Shown here: one piece after another, positions 16,501 to 24,779 of the stretch
How the letters are laid out: the number at the start of each line of letters is the position of its first letter
Position numbering within the stretch: the first letter of the stretch is position 1
From: Pseudomonas zanjanensis
GTDB taxonomy: Bacteria > Pseudomonadota > Gammaproteobacteria > Pseudomonadales > Pseudomonadaceae
Direction of reading: 5' to 3'
Length of the DNA: 64,000 nt
NCBI RefSeq assembly: GCF_014268745.2
Contig: NZ_JABWRB020000001.1
Location: 1,550,001 to 1,614,000 of the forward strand
The notes under the pieces: generated by a model
Databases searched by the model: none
Seen by the model: only the letters and a program-made list of their open reading frames with translations
Told to the model about the DNA's origin: nothing
Position numbers and translations under genes: made by a program

Positions 16501-19136
16501 ATCTTGTCGGCGGCCACGTCGAAGTCAAGGATCTGGTCGCTGGCGCTGGTGGAACTGGTGCGATAGCTGTCGAGCTTGGAGGTATAGCGGAACACATCGG
16601 CGCCCGTGCCACCGGTGAGCTTGTCGACCCCGGTGCCGCCGACCAGGATATCGTTGCCGGCGCCGCCATTGAGGGTGTCGTTGCCCGCGCCACCGAACAG
16701 TTGCTCATTGGCAGCGGTGCCGGTCAGCGTGTCGTTGTTTGGTGTGCCGTTGATCACAATGGCGGCGGGGACGTCCTGCACGGCGAGGGTAAAGCTGTCG
16801 CTGACGGTGGCGTTGCTGCCATCGGTCGCGGTGACTTGGATCGAGTAGGTGCCCGATGCCGTATCGGGTGGCGTGCCGTTGAAGGTGCGGGTGGCGGCAT
16901 CAAAGGTCAGCCAACTGGGCAGGGCGCTGCCATTGGCGAGCCTGGCGGTGTAGCTAAGGCTGTCGTTGTCCGGATCGGTGAAGCTGGTGGCCGGCACCAC
17001 GTAGTTGAACGGGGTGTTTTCGGTGGCGTTCTGGTCCAGCAACGGCGTGGCCAGCACGGGCGCCTGGTTGGTCGGCGAGGAGGTGGCGAAGACGAAGTTG
17101 GCGCTGGTCAGGGTGTTGAGGTAATTACCGTCCAGGGCCACCTCGAAGCGGTTGCCGTTGGCGTCGGCCTCCAGGGATTTGATGTAGGTCTTGGTGCCGG
17201 CGCTGTTGAGCACCAGGTACACGGTGTTGTTCCTGCCATCTCCCAGGCCGGTGAAGCCCATGGCCGAGAGATCGATTTTGTCGGCGCTGATGTTGAAGTC
17301 AGTGATCAGGTCGCCGAGATTGGCGCCGCCGGTGTTGTAGTTGCGGTAGCTGTCCAGGCGATTGGCGAACACAAAAGTGTCCGCGCCCGTGCCGCCGGTG
17401 AGGGTGTCCATGCCGGCACCACCGTCGAGCTTGTCGTCGCCGGCGCCGCCACTGAGGCTGTCGTTGCCCGCCAGGCCGAGCAGGGTGTCGGCCGCATCGC
17501 TGCCCAACAGCGAGTCGCTGCCGCTGGTGCCGGTGATCACCCGGTTGAAGATGAAGTTATTGGCGGTCAGGGTGCTGGCGAGGTTGCCCGTGAGGATCAG
17601 CTCGAAGCGGTTGCCGCTGGCGTCGGCGTCGAAGTCCTTGATGTAGGTGCGGTTGTTGCTGGCGCTGTAGCTGACTTGCAGGGTGCCGCCGCGACCGTTG
17701 CCCAGGCCGGTGAAACCGAGGCCGGCGAGGTCGATCTTGTCCTGGGTGACGTCGAAATCGGTGATGGTGTCATCGAAGCTTGTCGTCGCGTTGCGGTAAC
17801 TGTCCGACTGCGCGACGAACCGGAACGTATCGGCGCCGGTACCGCCGGTGAGTTTGTCGATGCCCGCGCCGCCTACCAGGATGTCGCTTCCGGCCCCGGC
17901 GTTGAGAGTGTCGTTGCCTGCCGCGCCATAGAAAATCTCGCTGGCGCTGGTGCCCGTCAGGATGTCGTTGCCCGCCGTACCTTGCACGGTCGTCATTGGC
18001 ACCGTGGCGCTGACGTAGCTGCCGTCGCCGTAGACCAGCGTGGCGCCCTTGCTCGTGTGGCTGATGGTGTTGGCGATGATGGCGTTGCGGTCGGTGCCGT
18101 CTTCATTGCGCTCGGCGACACCGTAGGTCGACAGGTCGCTGCCGCTGATAATGTTGCCCTGGATGAGGTTGTCGCTGCCGTTGAAATACTTGCCGGACAC
18201 GCCCAGGGTATCGTCGTAGGACTGGATGATGATTTCCGGTACGGCGCCGCCCAGGGAATTGTTGTTGAGCGTGTTGTCGATGACCTCGACGTGGTTGCTG
18301 CCGTAGATGCGGATCCCGGCGCTGGCGTTGTCGTGGATGTCGACGCCGGTGACGGTCACTTCGCTGGAGAGCTTGACCAGCACGCCTTCGGCGCCGTTGC
18401 CATACACCTCGCCGCCGGTGATGGTGATGTTGCTGGGGGAGGGGATGTCCTCGCTGCCGCGCTGGACCACGATGCCATTGCCACCGTTGTCGTAGGCGAC
18501 GTTATTAGTCAGGGTGAAATCGTGGGTGCTGGTGACGACGTTGAAACCGTGGCGGTCGTTGTTGTAGGCAATGTTGTTTTCGAAGGTGCTGTCGCTGAGG
18601 AAGTCGGCGACGAAGCCGTCCAGGCCGTTGCCGTGGGACACGCTGTTCTTGATGACCATGTTGACGGTCTGCTCGTGGGGGTCGAAACCGTACCCGGAGC
18701 AATCCTTGATCTCGACGCTGTCGAGGGTGACGTTGGAATCGTAGCCTTCTTCGCCGGGGATATAGCCGTTGAACCAGCCATCGACCTTGCCGGTGGTGCT
18801 GTCGCGGTTGCCGTCGATGGTGAGGTTGCTCACGCCGAAATCATGGGTTTCTTCACCATAGGCCGAGCGGATGATGCCGGTGATCTTGGTGTCGGAACCA
18901 TCGGCCAGCTTGACCGTGGTGTCGCCCATGCCGTCGCCGTACAGGTAGACGTTGCTCTTGAGCATCAGGCAGCCATCGGAAGGTTCCTCGCCCCCCGAAA
19001 CGATGTAGGTGCCGGTCGGCATGTACACCTGGCCTCCGCCGGCCGCGGCCGCCGCATCAATCGCACTTTGGATGGCTGCCGTGTCGTCGGTGATGCCATC
19101 TCCTTTGGCGCCAAAATTTTGTACGTTGAAAATCAT
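13524..19136 (-). CDS. RTX mannuronan C5-epimerase with internal O-acetylhydrolase module (PsmE-like)
   Basis: This is a secreted modular alginate-modifying enzyme of 1870 residues. Residues 1-380 are an AlgE-type epimerase A-module: NFGAKGDGITDDTAAIQ at the start and GYGFDPHEQ, with Tyr149, Asp152, His154 and Asp178 at the same numbers as the catalytic residues of Azotobacter AlgE4. Calcium-binding RTX (GGxGxDxL) blocks lie at about 380-437, 532-590, 795-849, 1050-1107 and 1484-1790. Two cadherin-like modules sit at about 689-785 and 950-1045. An SGNH/SASA hydrolase module spans about 1207-1472 (LGQSNAR block near 1215; Asp/His in DDVWHLH near 1437). The C-terminus ends DFTA, a type I secretion-like tail with no N-terminal signal peptide. 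This order matches P. syringae PsmE as I remember it. The start has a GGAG site; the secretion operon converges on it. Confidence 0.9.
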   Translation of the reverse strand: MIFNVQNFGAKGDGITDDTAAIQSAIDAAAAAGGGQVYMPTGTYIVSGGEEPSDGCLMLKSNVYLYGDGMGDTTVKLADGSDTKITGIIRSAYGEETHDFGVSNLTIDGNRDSTTGKVDGWFNGYIPGEEGYDSNVTLDSVEIKDCSGYGFDPHEQTVNMVIKNSVSHGNGLDGFVADFLSDSTFENNIAYNNDRHGFNVVTSTHDFTLTNNVAYDNGGNGIVVQRGSEDIPSPSNITITGGEVYGNGAEGVLVKLSSEVTVTGVDIHDNASAGIRIYGSNHVEVIDNTLNNNSLGGAVPEIIIQSYDDTLGVSGKYFNGSDNLIQGNIISGSDLSTYGVAERNEDGTDRNAIIANTISHTSKGATLVYGDGSYVSATVPMTTVQGTAGNDILTGTSASEIFYGAAGNDTLNAGAGSDILVGGAGIDKLTGGTGADTFRFVAQSDSYRNATTSFDDTITDFDVTQDKIDLAGLGFTGLGNGRGGTLQVSYSASNNRTYIKDFDADASGNRFELILTGNLASTLTANNFIFNRVITGTSGSDSLLGSDAADTLLGLAGNDSLSGGAGDDKLDGGAGMDTLTGGTGADTFVFANRLDSYRNYNTGGANLGDLITDFNISADKIDLSAMGFTGLGDGRNNTVYLVLNSAGTKTYIKSLEADANGNRFEVALDGNYLNTLTSANFVFATSSPTNQAPVLATPLLDQNATENTPFNYVVPATSFTDPDNDSLSYTARLANGSALPSWLTFDAATRTFNGTPPDTASGTYSIQVTATDGSNATVSDSFTLAVQDVPAAIVINGTPNNDTLTGTAANEQLFGGAGNDTLNGGAGNDILVGGTGVDKLTGGTGADVFRYTSKLDSYRTSSTSASDQILDFDVAADKIDVSALGYTGLGNGLNGTLQVTYSSSTNRTYLKDLTVDANGNRFEISMAGNFVSSLTASHFVFADQGTPTNVAPVVVTPLLDQNASESTPFKYTVASNSFSDANQDVLTYTATLANGNALPAWLSFNATNLTFSGTPTSTAAGNYDVLVKATDPSGASVSDNFTLVVADAPANTITGTANAETLNGTTGADLILGLGGNDTIKAGTGADIVDGGAGRDSLYGGDGADTFRYSNLSDSYRDYDTGGVTATDTIYDFTAGVDKIDVSGLGFLGLGDGTNSTLYMTLNAAGDKTYVKSAEADADGNRFEIALNGNYLNTLTANDFVFAERAQQDILYLPTLGQSNARLLRMSEDDDQSGTSMLVNDLNRYTTYDVRSQFNDADGNGIDIAVGGSTVNGLSTLSAEELKLCWWLTDTNQPGAALLRAVTLLRDQRTELQSIDNVTMGIIWGQGEEAAQEIARATDKAAAAAAYKAATLKVFDYLHAQFGNFSVYLMETGHYSEDAARARGYSEEKIAAIVEGVGYVRAAQEAMAAERADVKLAVDYTDLPLRYEVDPLVYPDDVWHLHEESAEIVGQRLADYIANDLGFQGNPDDNNSVQDIFNKGQNQGGMIAGTDQDDTLVGSAGNDTLNGDLGADTLTGGDGNDIYVVDNAFDSVVETNTSTAQIDTVQASVSWTLGANLENLVLTGVSDIDGTGNERRNFITGNVANNVIDGAAGADSMSGGDGNDTYFVDNADDSVIETSTNAVTGGIDSVHSSLAAYTLGSNVENLYVDSPGAANGTGNALDNTLFASAGNNVLDGRDGMDTASYERALSGVTVNLSTSAQQNTVGSGLDTLKFIENLEGSASADTLSGNSAANVLDGGAGNDTLVGGSGDDRLIGGAGTDNLTGGTGADTYAFGALSDMGVGALRDVISGFKSAEFDKLDLTDLDANPLNAGVDAFTFIGSNAFDASNATGQLRFVDGVLSGSTNADATPEFEFELVGVKELHASDFTA

Positions 19137-19554
19137 GAGCTTATCTCCGTATCAGGCTTAAACCTCGGTAGACGCCAACATTCCATCGACGACCTCGGTG
19201 TTATGACCCAACGGAACGCAAAAGTTGTGACCGCATATCGGGGAAAGTGTCAAAAAGCTGGAGTAACTGATCAGCGGTATTGCCGGGATGGGCAGGAGTA
19301 ACGTTTCGTTGACGCTTCAAGGCCGAACGATACCCCCTGTGGGAGCGGGCTTGCTCGCGAAGGCGGCGAATCAGTCGACATCATCGTGACTGACACACCG
19401 CTTTCGCGAGCAAGCCCGCTCCCACAGGTTCTCCCCCGCAGGTTCTGTGGTGACTGATGGGAATTTCCTTGATTGGCATCAACCCCTCTTCCAGGACCAC
19501 GGGATAACCTCGAATAAACCATCGCCCCGTTGAAGAGGGCGACCGAGGACGCTC
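19137..19554. other. Divergent intergenic region with one REP pair (19339-19426)
   Basis: It holds the upstream regions of the epimerase (minus) and the 4-TM protein (plus). A REP pair occupies 19339-19426. On the minus strand between about 19230 and 19200 there is caactt, then 15 bases, then tcata, weakly like an AlgU (sigma-22) promoter (GAACTT-N16-TCtgA); the fit is imperfect. No other feature is seen. Confidence 0.5.
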
Positions 19555-19998
19555 ATGAGTTATCCGCTGCTTCTGACCTTGCACCTGTTTGCCGCGCTGG
19601 TGTTCATCGGCACGGTGTTCTTCGAAGTCCTGTTCCTGGAGAGCATCCGCAAGCAACTGCCCGCCAAGGTCATGGTGCTGCTGGAGCAAGGCATCAGCCA
19701 ACGCGCCCGGCAGTTGATGCCGTGGGTACTGCTGGTGTTGTTCGGCGCGGGCGGCGGCATGGTCTGGTTGCGATACTGGCCGGCGTTGTCGTCGCCGTTG
19801 CAATCGTCCTTCGGTGTGCTGCTGGGCCTGAAGATCCTGTTGGCGGGCAGCGTGCTGGGGCATTTCCTCTGGGCGATGTGGTTGTTCCGCAGCGGGCGCA
19901 TGAACGCCCGCTACGTGCACATCATCCATGTCAGCGTGTTCCTGCACATGGTCGCGATCGTGCTGCTGGCCAAGGCCATGTTCTACGTCACCTGGTAA
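19555..19998 (+). CDS. Four-helix inner-membrane protein, CopD-like
   Basis: A 147-residue protein with four predicted membrane helices: LLTLHLFAALVFIGTVFF, LMPWVLLVLFGAGGGMVWL, SFGVLLGLKILLAGSVLGHFL (not quoted in full) and HIIHVSVFLHMVAIVLLAKAM. His residues in helices 1, 3 and 4 (LHLFA, GHFLW, HIIHV) are the kind of pattern seen in CopD- and HemJ-like haem or metal membrane proteins. A GAGG ribosome site precedes the ATG. It is 96 bp upstream of the two HemN-family genes and on the same strand, so a link to haem metabolism is possible, but I do not recognise it with certainty. Confidence 0.6.
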   Translation: MSYPLLLTLHLFAALVFIGTVFFEVLFLESIRKQLPAKVMVLLEQGISQRARQLMPWVLLVLFGAGGGMVWLRYWPALSSPLQSSFGVLLGLKILLAGSVLGHFLWAMWLFRSGRMNARYVHIIHVSVFLHMVAIVLLAKAMFYVTW

Positions 19999-20094
19999 GC
20001 GCTGGTGGCGTGGTTCCAAGGCGCTTGATACAGGTCAAGGTGGCCCGACGGGTTACCCCGCAAACTGCTCGCGCACCGCCACTCGGAGATTGTC

Positions 20095-21468
20095 ATGTTC
20101 GACCCGTTCCATACCCTCGGTGAACGACCCTCGGGACGTGCCCCGGTGGTGGCTGATTTCGATTGTCCGGTCGGCACGCGCAGGTTCCATGCCGGTATCG
20201 GCTCCCTCGACCTGCTTCGAGGATTACGTACCAGCCGCCAGAAACGACGGCCCCTGTCCCTGGCGGTGCACCTGCCTTCGCGCTTGCGTCTGGCATCGTG
20301 TTCGCCCCTGGCCAGCGACTGCCGATGCGGCGAGATCGAGGGCTATCTGCAACGCCTGGCCTATGAAATGGGCTTGGTCGGCTGCCACCTGGGGGCCGGG
20401 CGGCGCGTCGAGCAGTTTTGCCTGACGGGCGGCACACCGGTGATCGCGCATCTGCAGAAGCTGATGAGTGACCTGCGCAAACGCTTCGACTTCTGCGAGT
20501 TCGACGGTGCTGACCACAGTATCGAGGTGGACCTGCATCACACCGACTGGTCGACCATGGGCCTGATCCGTGACCAGGGTTTCACCCATGTCAGCATCGG
20601 CGTGCCCGACATTGGCGTTGACAGCGATCTATCGGTCGATTGCTACCAGAACCCGGCGCCGATCCATTCATTGATCGATGCGGCACGCACGTTTGGTTTT
20701 CGCTCCATCAACATCGACTTGGGCTACGGCCACGCCTGGCAGACACCGGACAGTTTCGCCCTGAAACTGGCGACGCTGATCGAACTGGAGCCGGACCGGT
20801 TGCACGTTTTCGACTACGCCCGCGCGCCTTATCGTTATCGCTCGAAGAACGCCGGGCTGGCCGGAACCTTTTGCAGCCCCGCCGACAAGGACGCCATGCG
20901 GCGCATCTGTTGCGAACAGTTGATCGGTGCCGGTTATCACTACATCGGCCTGGGCCAGTTCGTCAGGGCCGACGATGACCTGGCGGTGGCTCAGGAACAT
21001 GGACGCTTGCACCGCAATTGCCAGGGTTTTACCCGTCACGGTTGCTGTGATCACGTGGGCTTCGGCTTGTCGGCCATCACGCAGATCGAGCACCTGTACG
21101 TACAGAACACCGACGACCTGCTTCTCTATTGCCAGCAACTGGACGCCGGGCAATTACCGGTGTGTCGTGGCTGGCGTTGTGAGGCGCAGGACCAGGTCAG
21201 GGCGAGCGTGACCGAACAGCTGTCCTGTGACCTGGAGTTGGATATACAAGCCATCGAGGCGCGCTTCGGCCTGGTGTTTCGCGAGCACTTCGCGTCCGCC
21301 TGGCCGTTGCTGGAAGCGTTGCATGACCAGGGATTGATCGAACTGTCGAGCCGATTCATCGGCATCCTGCCCGCCGGGCGATTGAATGTGGACGCGATCT
21401 GCAACCTGTTCGACCCGGCACCGGATGACGCAAGCCCACACGCTTTTGAAAAGTTGACCCCCTCATGA
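20095..21468 (+). CDS. HemN-like paralogue lacking the radical-SAM cysteine motif
   Basis: This 457-residue protein aligns along its whole length with the HemN encoded immediately downstream. Shared blocks include FCLTGGTPVIAHLQKLM (HemN: LHLGGGTPTYLTHEQL), HSIEVDLHHTD, INIDLGYGHAWQT, HVFDYARAPYRYR, AGYHYIGLGQF, HRNCQGFTRHGCCDHVGFGLSAI and the C-terminal HemN wing. Where HemN has HIPFCQSLCYYCAC, this protein has HLPSRLRLASCSPLASDC, so the Fe-S-binding CX3CX2C cysteines are absent, though the SAM-binding GGTP is kept. It is unlikely to be a normal coproporphyrinogen dehydrogenase. It could be a haem-handling or regulatory partner, or a decaying copy; the intact frame, good GGAG site and 4-bp overlap with hemN argue for a functional gene. 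Confidence 0.82.
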   Translation: MFDPFHTLGERPSGRAPVVADFDCPVGTRRFHAGIGSLDLLRGLRTSRQKRRPLSLAVHLPSRLRLASCSPLASDCRCGEIEGYLQRLAYEMGLVGCHLGAGRRVEQFCLTGGTPVIAHLQKLMSDLRKRFDFCEFDGADHSIEVDLHHTDWSTMGLIRDQGFTHVSIGVPDIGVDSDLSVDCYQNPAPIHSLIDAARTFGFRSINIDLGYGHAWQTPDSFALKLATLIELEPDRLHVFDYARAPYRYRSKNAGLAGTFCSPADKDAMRRICCEQLIGAGYHYIGLGQFVRADDDLAVAQEHGRLHRNCQGFTRHGCCDHVGFGLSAITQIEHLYVQNTDDLLLYCQQLDAGQLPVCRGWRCEAQDQVRASVTEQLSCDLELDIQAIEARFGLVFREHFASAWPLLEALHDQGLIELSSRFIGILPAGRLNVDAICNLFDPAPDDASPHAFEKLTPS

Positions 21469-22853
21469 AAACTGCCTCCGGTTTCAATCGTGCCCTGGTG
21501 GAGAAATACGACCGCCCGGGACCGCGCTACACGTCTTATCCGACGGCCCCGCAGTTCCACCAGGCCTTTGCCATGGACGAATACCGCCAGGCCGCCCAGC
21601 GCAGCCACCAGGCGCCACAGCCAAAGCCGTTGTCGGTGTACATCCACATTCCGTTCTGCCAGAGCCTTTGTTATTACTGCGCATGCAACAAGATCATCAC
21701 CCGCAAGACCCATCGCGCCGCCGAATACCTGACTTACCTCAAGCGTGAAATAGCCTTGCAAGCGGCGTTGTTCGACCGCTCGCGCAAATTGACCCAGCTG
21801 CATTTAGGTGGCGGCACGCCGACTTACCTGACCCATGAGCAACTGGCTGACCTGATGGACTGCCTGCACCAGGCGTTCGATATGGACGACAGCGACGCCC
21901 ACGAGTTTTCCATCGAGGTCGACCCACGGACCATCGATGCAGAGCAGATCCAAGGCCTGCGCCAGCTGGGCTTCAATCGCCTGAGCTTCGGCGTCCAGGA
22001 CTTCGACGCCCAAGTGCAGATCGCGGTCAATCGGGTGCAAAGCGAAGCCCAGGTCGTCGAGCTGGTGGAGGCCGCGCGCCGGGCGCACTTCAAGTCCGTC
22101 AGCGTCGATCTGATCTATGGCCTGCCGTTGCAGACCATCGCCAGTTTCGACGTCACCTTGAGCAAGATCATCGCCCTGCGTCCGGATCGGATCGCGGCCT
22201 ACAGCTACGCCCACCTGCCGCAACGGGTGCGGGCGCAACGGATGATCCGCCCGCAAGACATGCCACCGCCCGAGCGCAAGCTGGAACTGCTGGAGCTGAC
22301 CATCAATCGCTTGACCGAAGCGGGCTATGTCTACATCGGCATGGACCACTTCGCCTTGCCGGATGACGAACTGGTGCGCGCTCGCGCCCAGGGGACCCTG
22401 CAGCGCAATTTCCAGGGCTACTCAACCCACGCCGATTGCGACCTGATTGGCCTGGGGGTGTCGTCGATCGGCAAGGTGGGTGACAGCTACAACCAGAACG
22501 TCAAGGAGCTTTCCCAGTATTACGCCTGGTTGGATCAAGGCCTGCTGCCCGTGCAGCGCGGCTATCGGCTGAGCGACGATGACCGGCTGCGGCGCGAGGT
22601 CATCAGCGAACTGATGTGCCATGGGCGCATCGACTTCGGTCGGATCGACCGCGAACACGGCATCCGATTCGGCGAATACTTCGCCGATGCCCTGGACCGG
22701 CTCCAGGAGCTGGTGCGCGACGGGTTGCTGGACATCCGTGACGACGAGCTGGTGTTGTTGCCCCAAGGCCAATTGATGATGCGCAACGTCGCCATGGCAT
22801 TCGACGCGTACCTGGGGGCGGACCAGACGGTCCAGTATTCGCGCACGGTCTGA
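21465..22853 (+). CDS. hemN: Oxygen-independent coproporphyrinogen III oxidase (radical SAM)
   Basis: A full-length HemN of 462 residues. It has the N-terminal substrate/SAM segment (KYDRPGPRYTSYPTAPQF), the cluster motif CQSLCYYCAC (CX3CX2CXC) at about 64-73, SAM-binding GGGTPTYLT, the SIEVDPR and GFNRLSFGVQDFD blocks, DLIYGLPLQT, and the C-terminal wing (QRNFQGYSTHADCDLIGLGVSSIG, MCHGRIDFG). It converts coproporphyrinogen III to protoporphyrinogen IX in haem synthesis under low oxygen. Its ATG overlaps the stop of the degenerate paralogue (ATGA). No Anr/Fnr box is visible immediately upstream, as the gene lies inside an operon. Confidence 0.95.
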   Translation: MKTASGFNRALVEKYDRPGPRYTSYPTAPQFHQAFAMDEYRQAAQRSHQAPQPKPLSVYIHIPFCQSLCYYCACNKIITRKTHRAAEYLTYLKREIALQAALFDRSRKLTQLHLGGGTPTYLTHEQLADLMDCLHQAFDMDDSDAHEFSIEVDPRTIDAEQIQGLRQLGFNRLSFGVQDFDAQVQIAVNRVQSEAQVVELVEAARRAHFKSVSVDLIYGLPLQTIASFDVTLSKIIALRPDRIAAYSYAHLPQRVRAQRMIRPQDMPPPERKLELLELTINRLTEAGYVYIGMDHFALPDDELVRARAQGTLQRNFQGYSTHADCDLIGLGVSSIGKVGDSYNQNVKELSQYYAWLDQGLLPVQRGYRLSDDDRLRREVISELMCHGRIDFGRIDREHGIRFGEYFADALDRLQELVRDGLLDIRDDELVLLPQGQLMMRNVAMAFDAYLGADQTVQYSRTV

Positions 22854-22868
22854 AGCCCGAACTGCTTT

Positions 22869-23054
22869 TGTGGCGAGGGAGCTTGCTCCCGCTGGGCTGC
22901 GCAGCAGCCCCAAGGAAGCTAGCCACAATCAACCTGAAACACCGCGATGGCTGTTTTGGGGGGCTGCTGCGCAGCCCAGCGGGAGCAAGCTCCCTCGCCA
23001 CCAAAGCTCCCTTGCCACAAAAAGGAGCCTTGCCACAAAAAGGAGCCTCGCTAC
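22869..23054. repeat. REP pair of a second class, with short direct repeats
   Basis: Arms tgtggcgagggagcttgctc and its complement enclose inner palindromes ctgggctgcgcagcag; the whole inverted pair covers 22869-23002. Two direct copies of ttgccacaaaaaggagcc follow (about 23010-23048), apparently slipped copies of the outer arm end. It separates the convergent hemN and DUF2158-like genes. Confidence 0.9.
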
Positions 23055-23058
23055 GGGC

Positions 23059-23265
23059 CTACGACCGTTCGGTATCCGGGTTGCTGGAGGCCGGGATCAG
23101 GTCGCGCGTCGCGTAGAAGCCCTGCACCAGGCGATTCTTGGCCCGGTACTCACACAGGAGCAGCAAGGTATCCGGCATCTGGGAAATGGACGATGAATGC
23201 TTGACCACCATCGTCTTGCCGCCCGAGCGTAAGCGCACCAGTGTCCCAGGTTCGAATGTGCCCAT
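23059..23265 (-). CDS. Small DUF2158/YodC-like protein
   Basis: A 68-residue protein. FEPGTLVRLRSGGKTMVV followed by LLLCEYRAKNRLVQGFYATRDLIPA fits the small beta-barrel-like DUF2158 pattern (pGdxVxLkSGGpxMtV). The role of that family is unknown. It starts 6 bp after the stop of the outer-membrane efflux gene on the same strand and is probably cotranscribed with it. The C-terminal tail (SSNPDTERS) is not family-like. Confidence 0.65.
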   Translation of the reverse strand: MGTFEPGTLVRLRSGGKTMVVKHSSSISQMPDTLLLLCEYRAKNRLVQGFYATRDLIPASSNPDTERS

Positions 23266-23271
23266 CTGCAG

Positions 23272-24696
23272 TCACCTCATCGTCACGTTGCTTGTGCGTT
23301 CTACCCAACCCCCGCCGAGGGCCTTGTACAGGTTGACTTCGGCGAGCAGCTGCGACAGCCGGTCGACAATCAGGGTTTGCCGGGCGCTGAACAGCGAGCG
23401 TTGGGCATCGAGGAACGTCAGGCTGCTATCCACGCCGATGCGATAGCGCCGTTCCGCCAGGCGGTAGTAGTCCTGGTTGGCTTGCACCAGGTCGCGCTGG
23501 GCGATCAATTGGTCTTTATAGGTCTTGCGTGCCGCCAGGCCGTCGGACACTTCCTGGAAGGCGGTCTGGATGGCTTTCTCGTATTGCGCCACGCGGATGT
23601 CTTTCTGGATTTTCGAGTAGTCCAGGCTCGCCCGAAGGCTGCCGGCGTTGAAAATCGGCAGGTTGATCTGCGGTTGAAACAGCCAGCTGCCCGACCCGCC
23701 CTTGAACAGCCCGGACAGTTCGTTGCTGGAGCTGCCCGCGTTGGCGGTCAGGCTGATGCTCGGGAAGAACGCGGCACGGGCCGCGCCGATGTTGGCATTG
23801 GCCGATTGCAACAGGTACTCGGCCCCAAGGATGTCCGGCCGGCGTTGCAGCAAGTCCGAAGGCAGGCCCGCCGGTACTTCGCTGAGCAGGTCCGAGGCCA
23901 GTGGCCGGCCGGGCAGGTCATCGGCGACCGATGTGCCTACCAGCAACGTGAGGTTGTTGAGGTCCTGGGCGACCTGGCGCTGGAACTTGGCCAGGCTGGC
24001 CCTGGCGCTTTCCACCGAGGTTCGCGATTGACTCAGGTTCAAGGCCGAGGCGGTGCCGACCTGGTTACTGCGTTCGGTCAGGCGCAGGCTTTGCTCGTAG
24101 GACTGGAGCGTGTCCTGGGTCAACGCCAGCAGTTCCTGATCGGCACGCCAGGTCAGGTAGGCGCTGGCGACGCTGGCCACCAGGCTCAATTGGCTGCTGC
24201 GCCGGGCTTCTTCACTGGACAGGTAAATCAGCGATGCCTGGTCACTGAGGCTGCGGATGCGCCCGAACAGGTCCAGCTCATAAGCGCTGATCCCCAATGT
24301 CGCCGAATACGAACGACTGATGGCGGCGTCACCGGTTCCGGTGAGGCTGGCCGGCAGGCGCTGGCTTGAGCCGGTGCCGTTGGCACTGATTGCCGGGAAG
24401 AGGTCCGCCCGCTGGATCCGATACTGCGCCTGATACGCCTCGACGTTCAGCGCCGCGACCCGCAAGTCGCGGTTGTTGGCCAGCGCGCTTTCGATGAGTT
24501 GTTGCAGCACCGGGTCCTGGAACAGGTCGCGCCAACCCTGTTCGGCGGCCAGGGGCCCCGACAAGGCCGGGGCGTAGGCCGAAGTCTGCGGATACTGCCC
24601 GGCGACCGGTGTGTCGGGACGTTGGTAGTCCGGGATAAGCGAACAACCGCCCAACATGAATGCCGCGGCTGCCAGTGGACTCAAGAGTTTATGCAT
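23272..24696 (-). CDS. NodT-family outer-membrane efflux lipoprotein (OprM/TtgC type)
   Basis: The protein is 474 residues with a lipoprotein signal ([10 protein letters not shown], lipid-modified Cys18). The duct body shows [18 protein letters not shown] at the start, [21 protein letters not shown], repeated helical hairpins, [20 protein letters not shown] and [20 protein letters not shown]. It forms the outer-membrane part of a tripartite pump. No membrane-fusion or inner-membrane pump gene is next to it. In Pseudomonas lipopeptide clusters a NodT-type gene and a luxR gene commonly flank the synthetases, with the MacAB-type pump on the other side, so it probably exports one of the peptides made here. 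That link is inference. Confidence 0.92.
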   Translation of the reverse strand: MHKLLSPLAAAAFMLGGCSLIPDYQRPDTPVAGQYPQTSAYAPALSGPLAAEQGWRDLFQDPVLQQLIESALANNRDLRVAALNVEAYQAQYRIQRADLFPAISANGTGSSQRLPASLTGTGDAAISRSYSATLGISAYELDLFGRIRSLSDQASLIYLSSEEARRSSQLSLVASVASAYLTWRADQELLALTQDTLQSYEQSLRLTERSNQVGTASALNLSQSRTSVESARASLAKFQRQVAQDLNNLTLLVGTSVADDLPGRPLASDLLSEVPAGLPSDLLQRRPDILGAEYLLQSANANIGAARAAFFPSISLTANAGSSSNELSGLFKGGSGSWLFQPQINLPIFNAGSLRASLDYSKIQKDIRVAQYEKAIQTAFQEVSDGLAARKTYKDQLIAQRDLVQANQDYYRLAERRYRIGVDSSLTFLDAQRSLFSARQTLIVDRLSQLLAEVNLYKALGGGWVERTSNVTMR

Positions 24697-24779
24697 CGAC
24701 CTGTTATCTCATCGTGGTGCCTGGCCAGGCACCGCAGGCGCCGGCAGGCGGGTTCTGGCGGGCCGTTCGCGGCGAGCCG

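Noticed and set aside
16305-19301. Plus-strand ORF of 998 residues across the epimerase gene
   Set aside because: Mirror of the RTX/A-module repeats; valine/glycine/aspartate-rich with no motif. The minus-strand frame has the catalytic residues.
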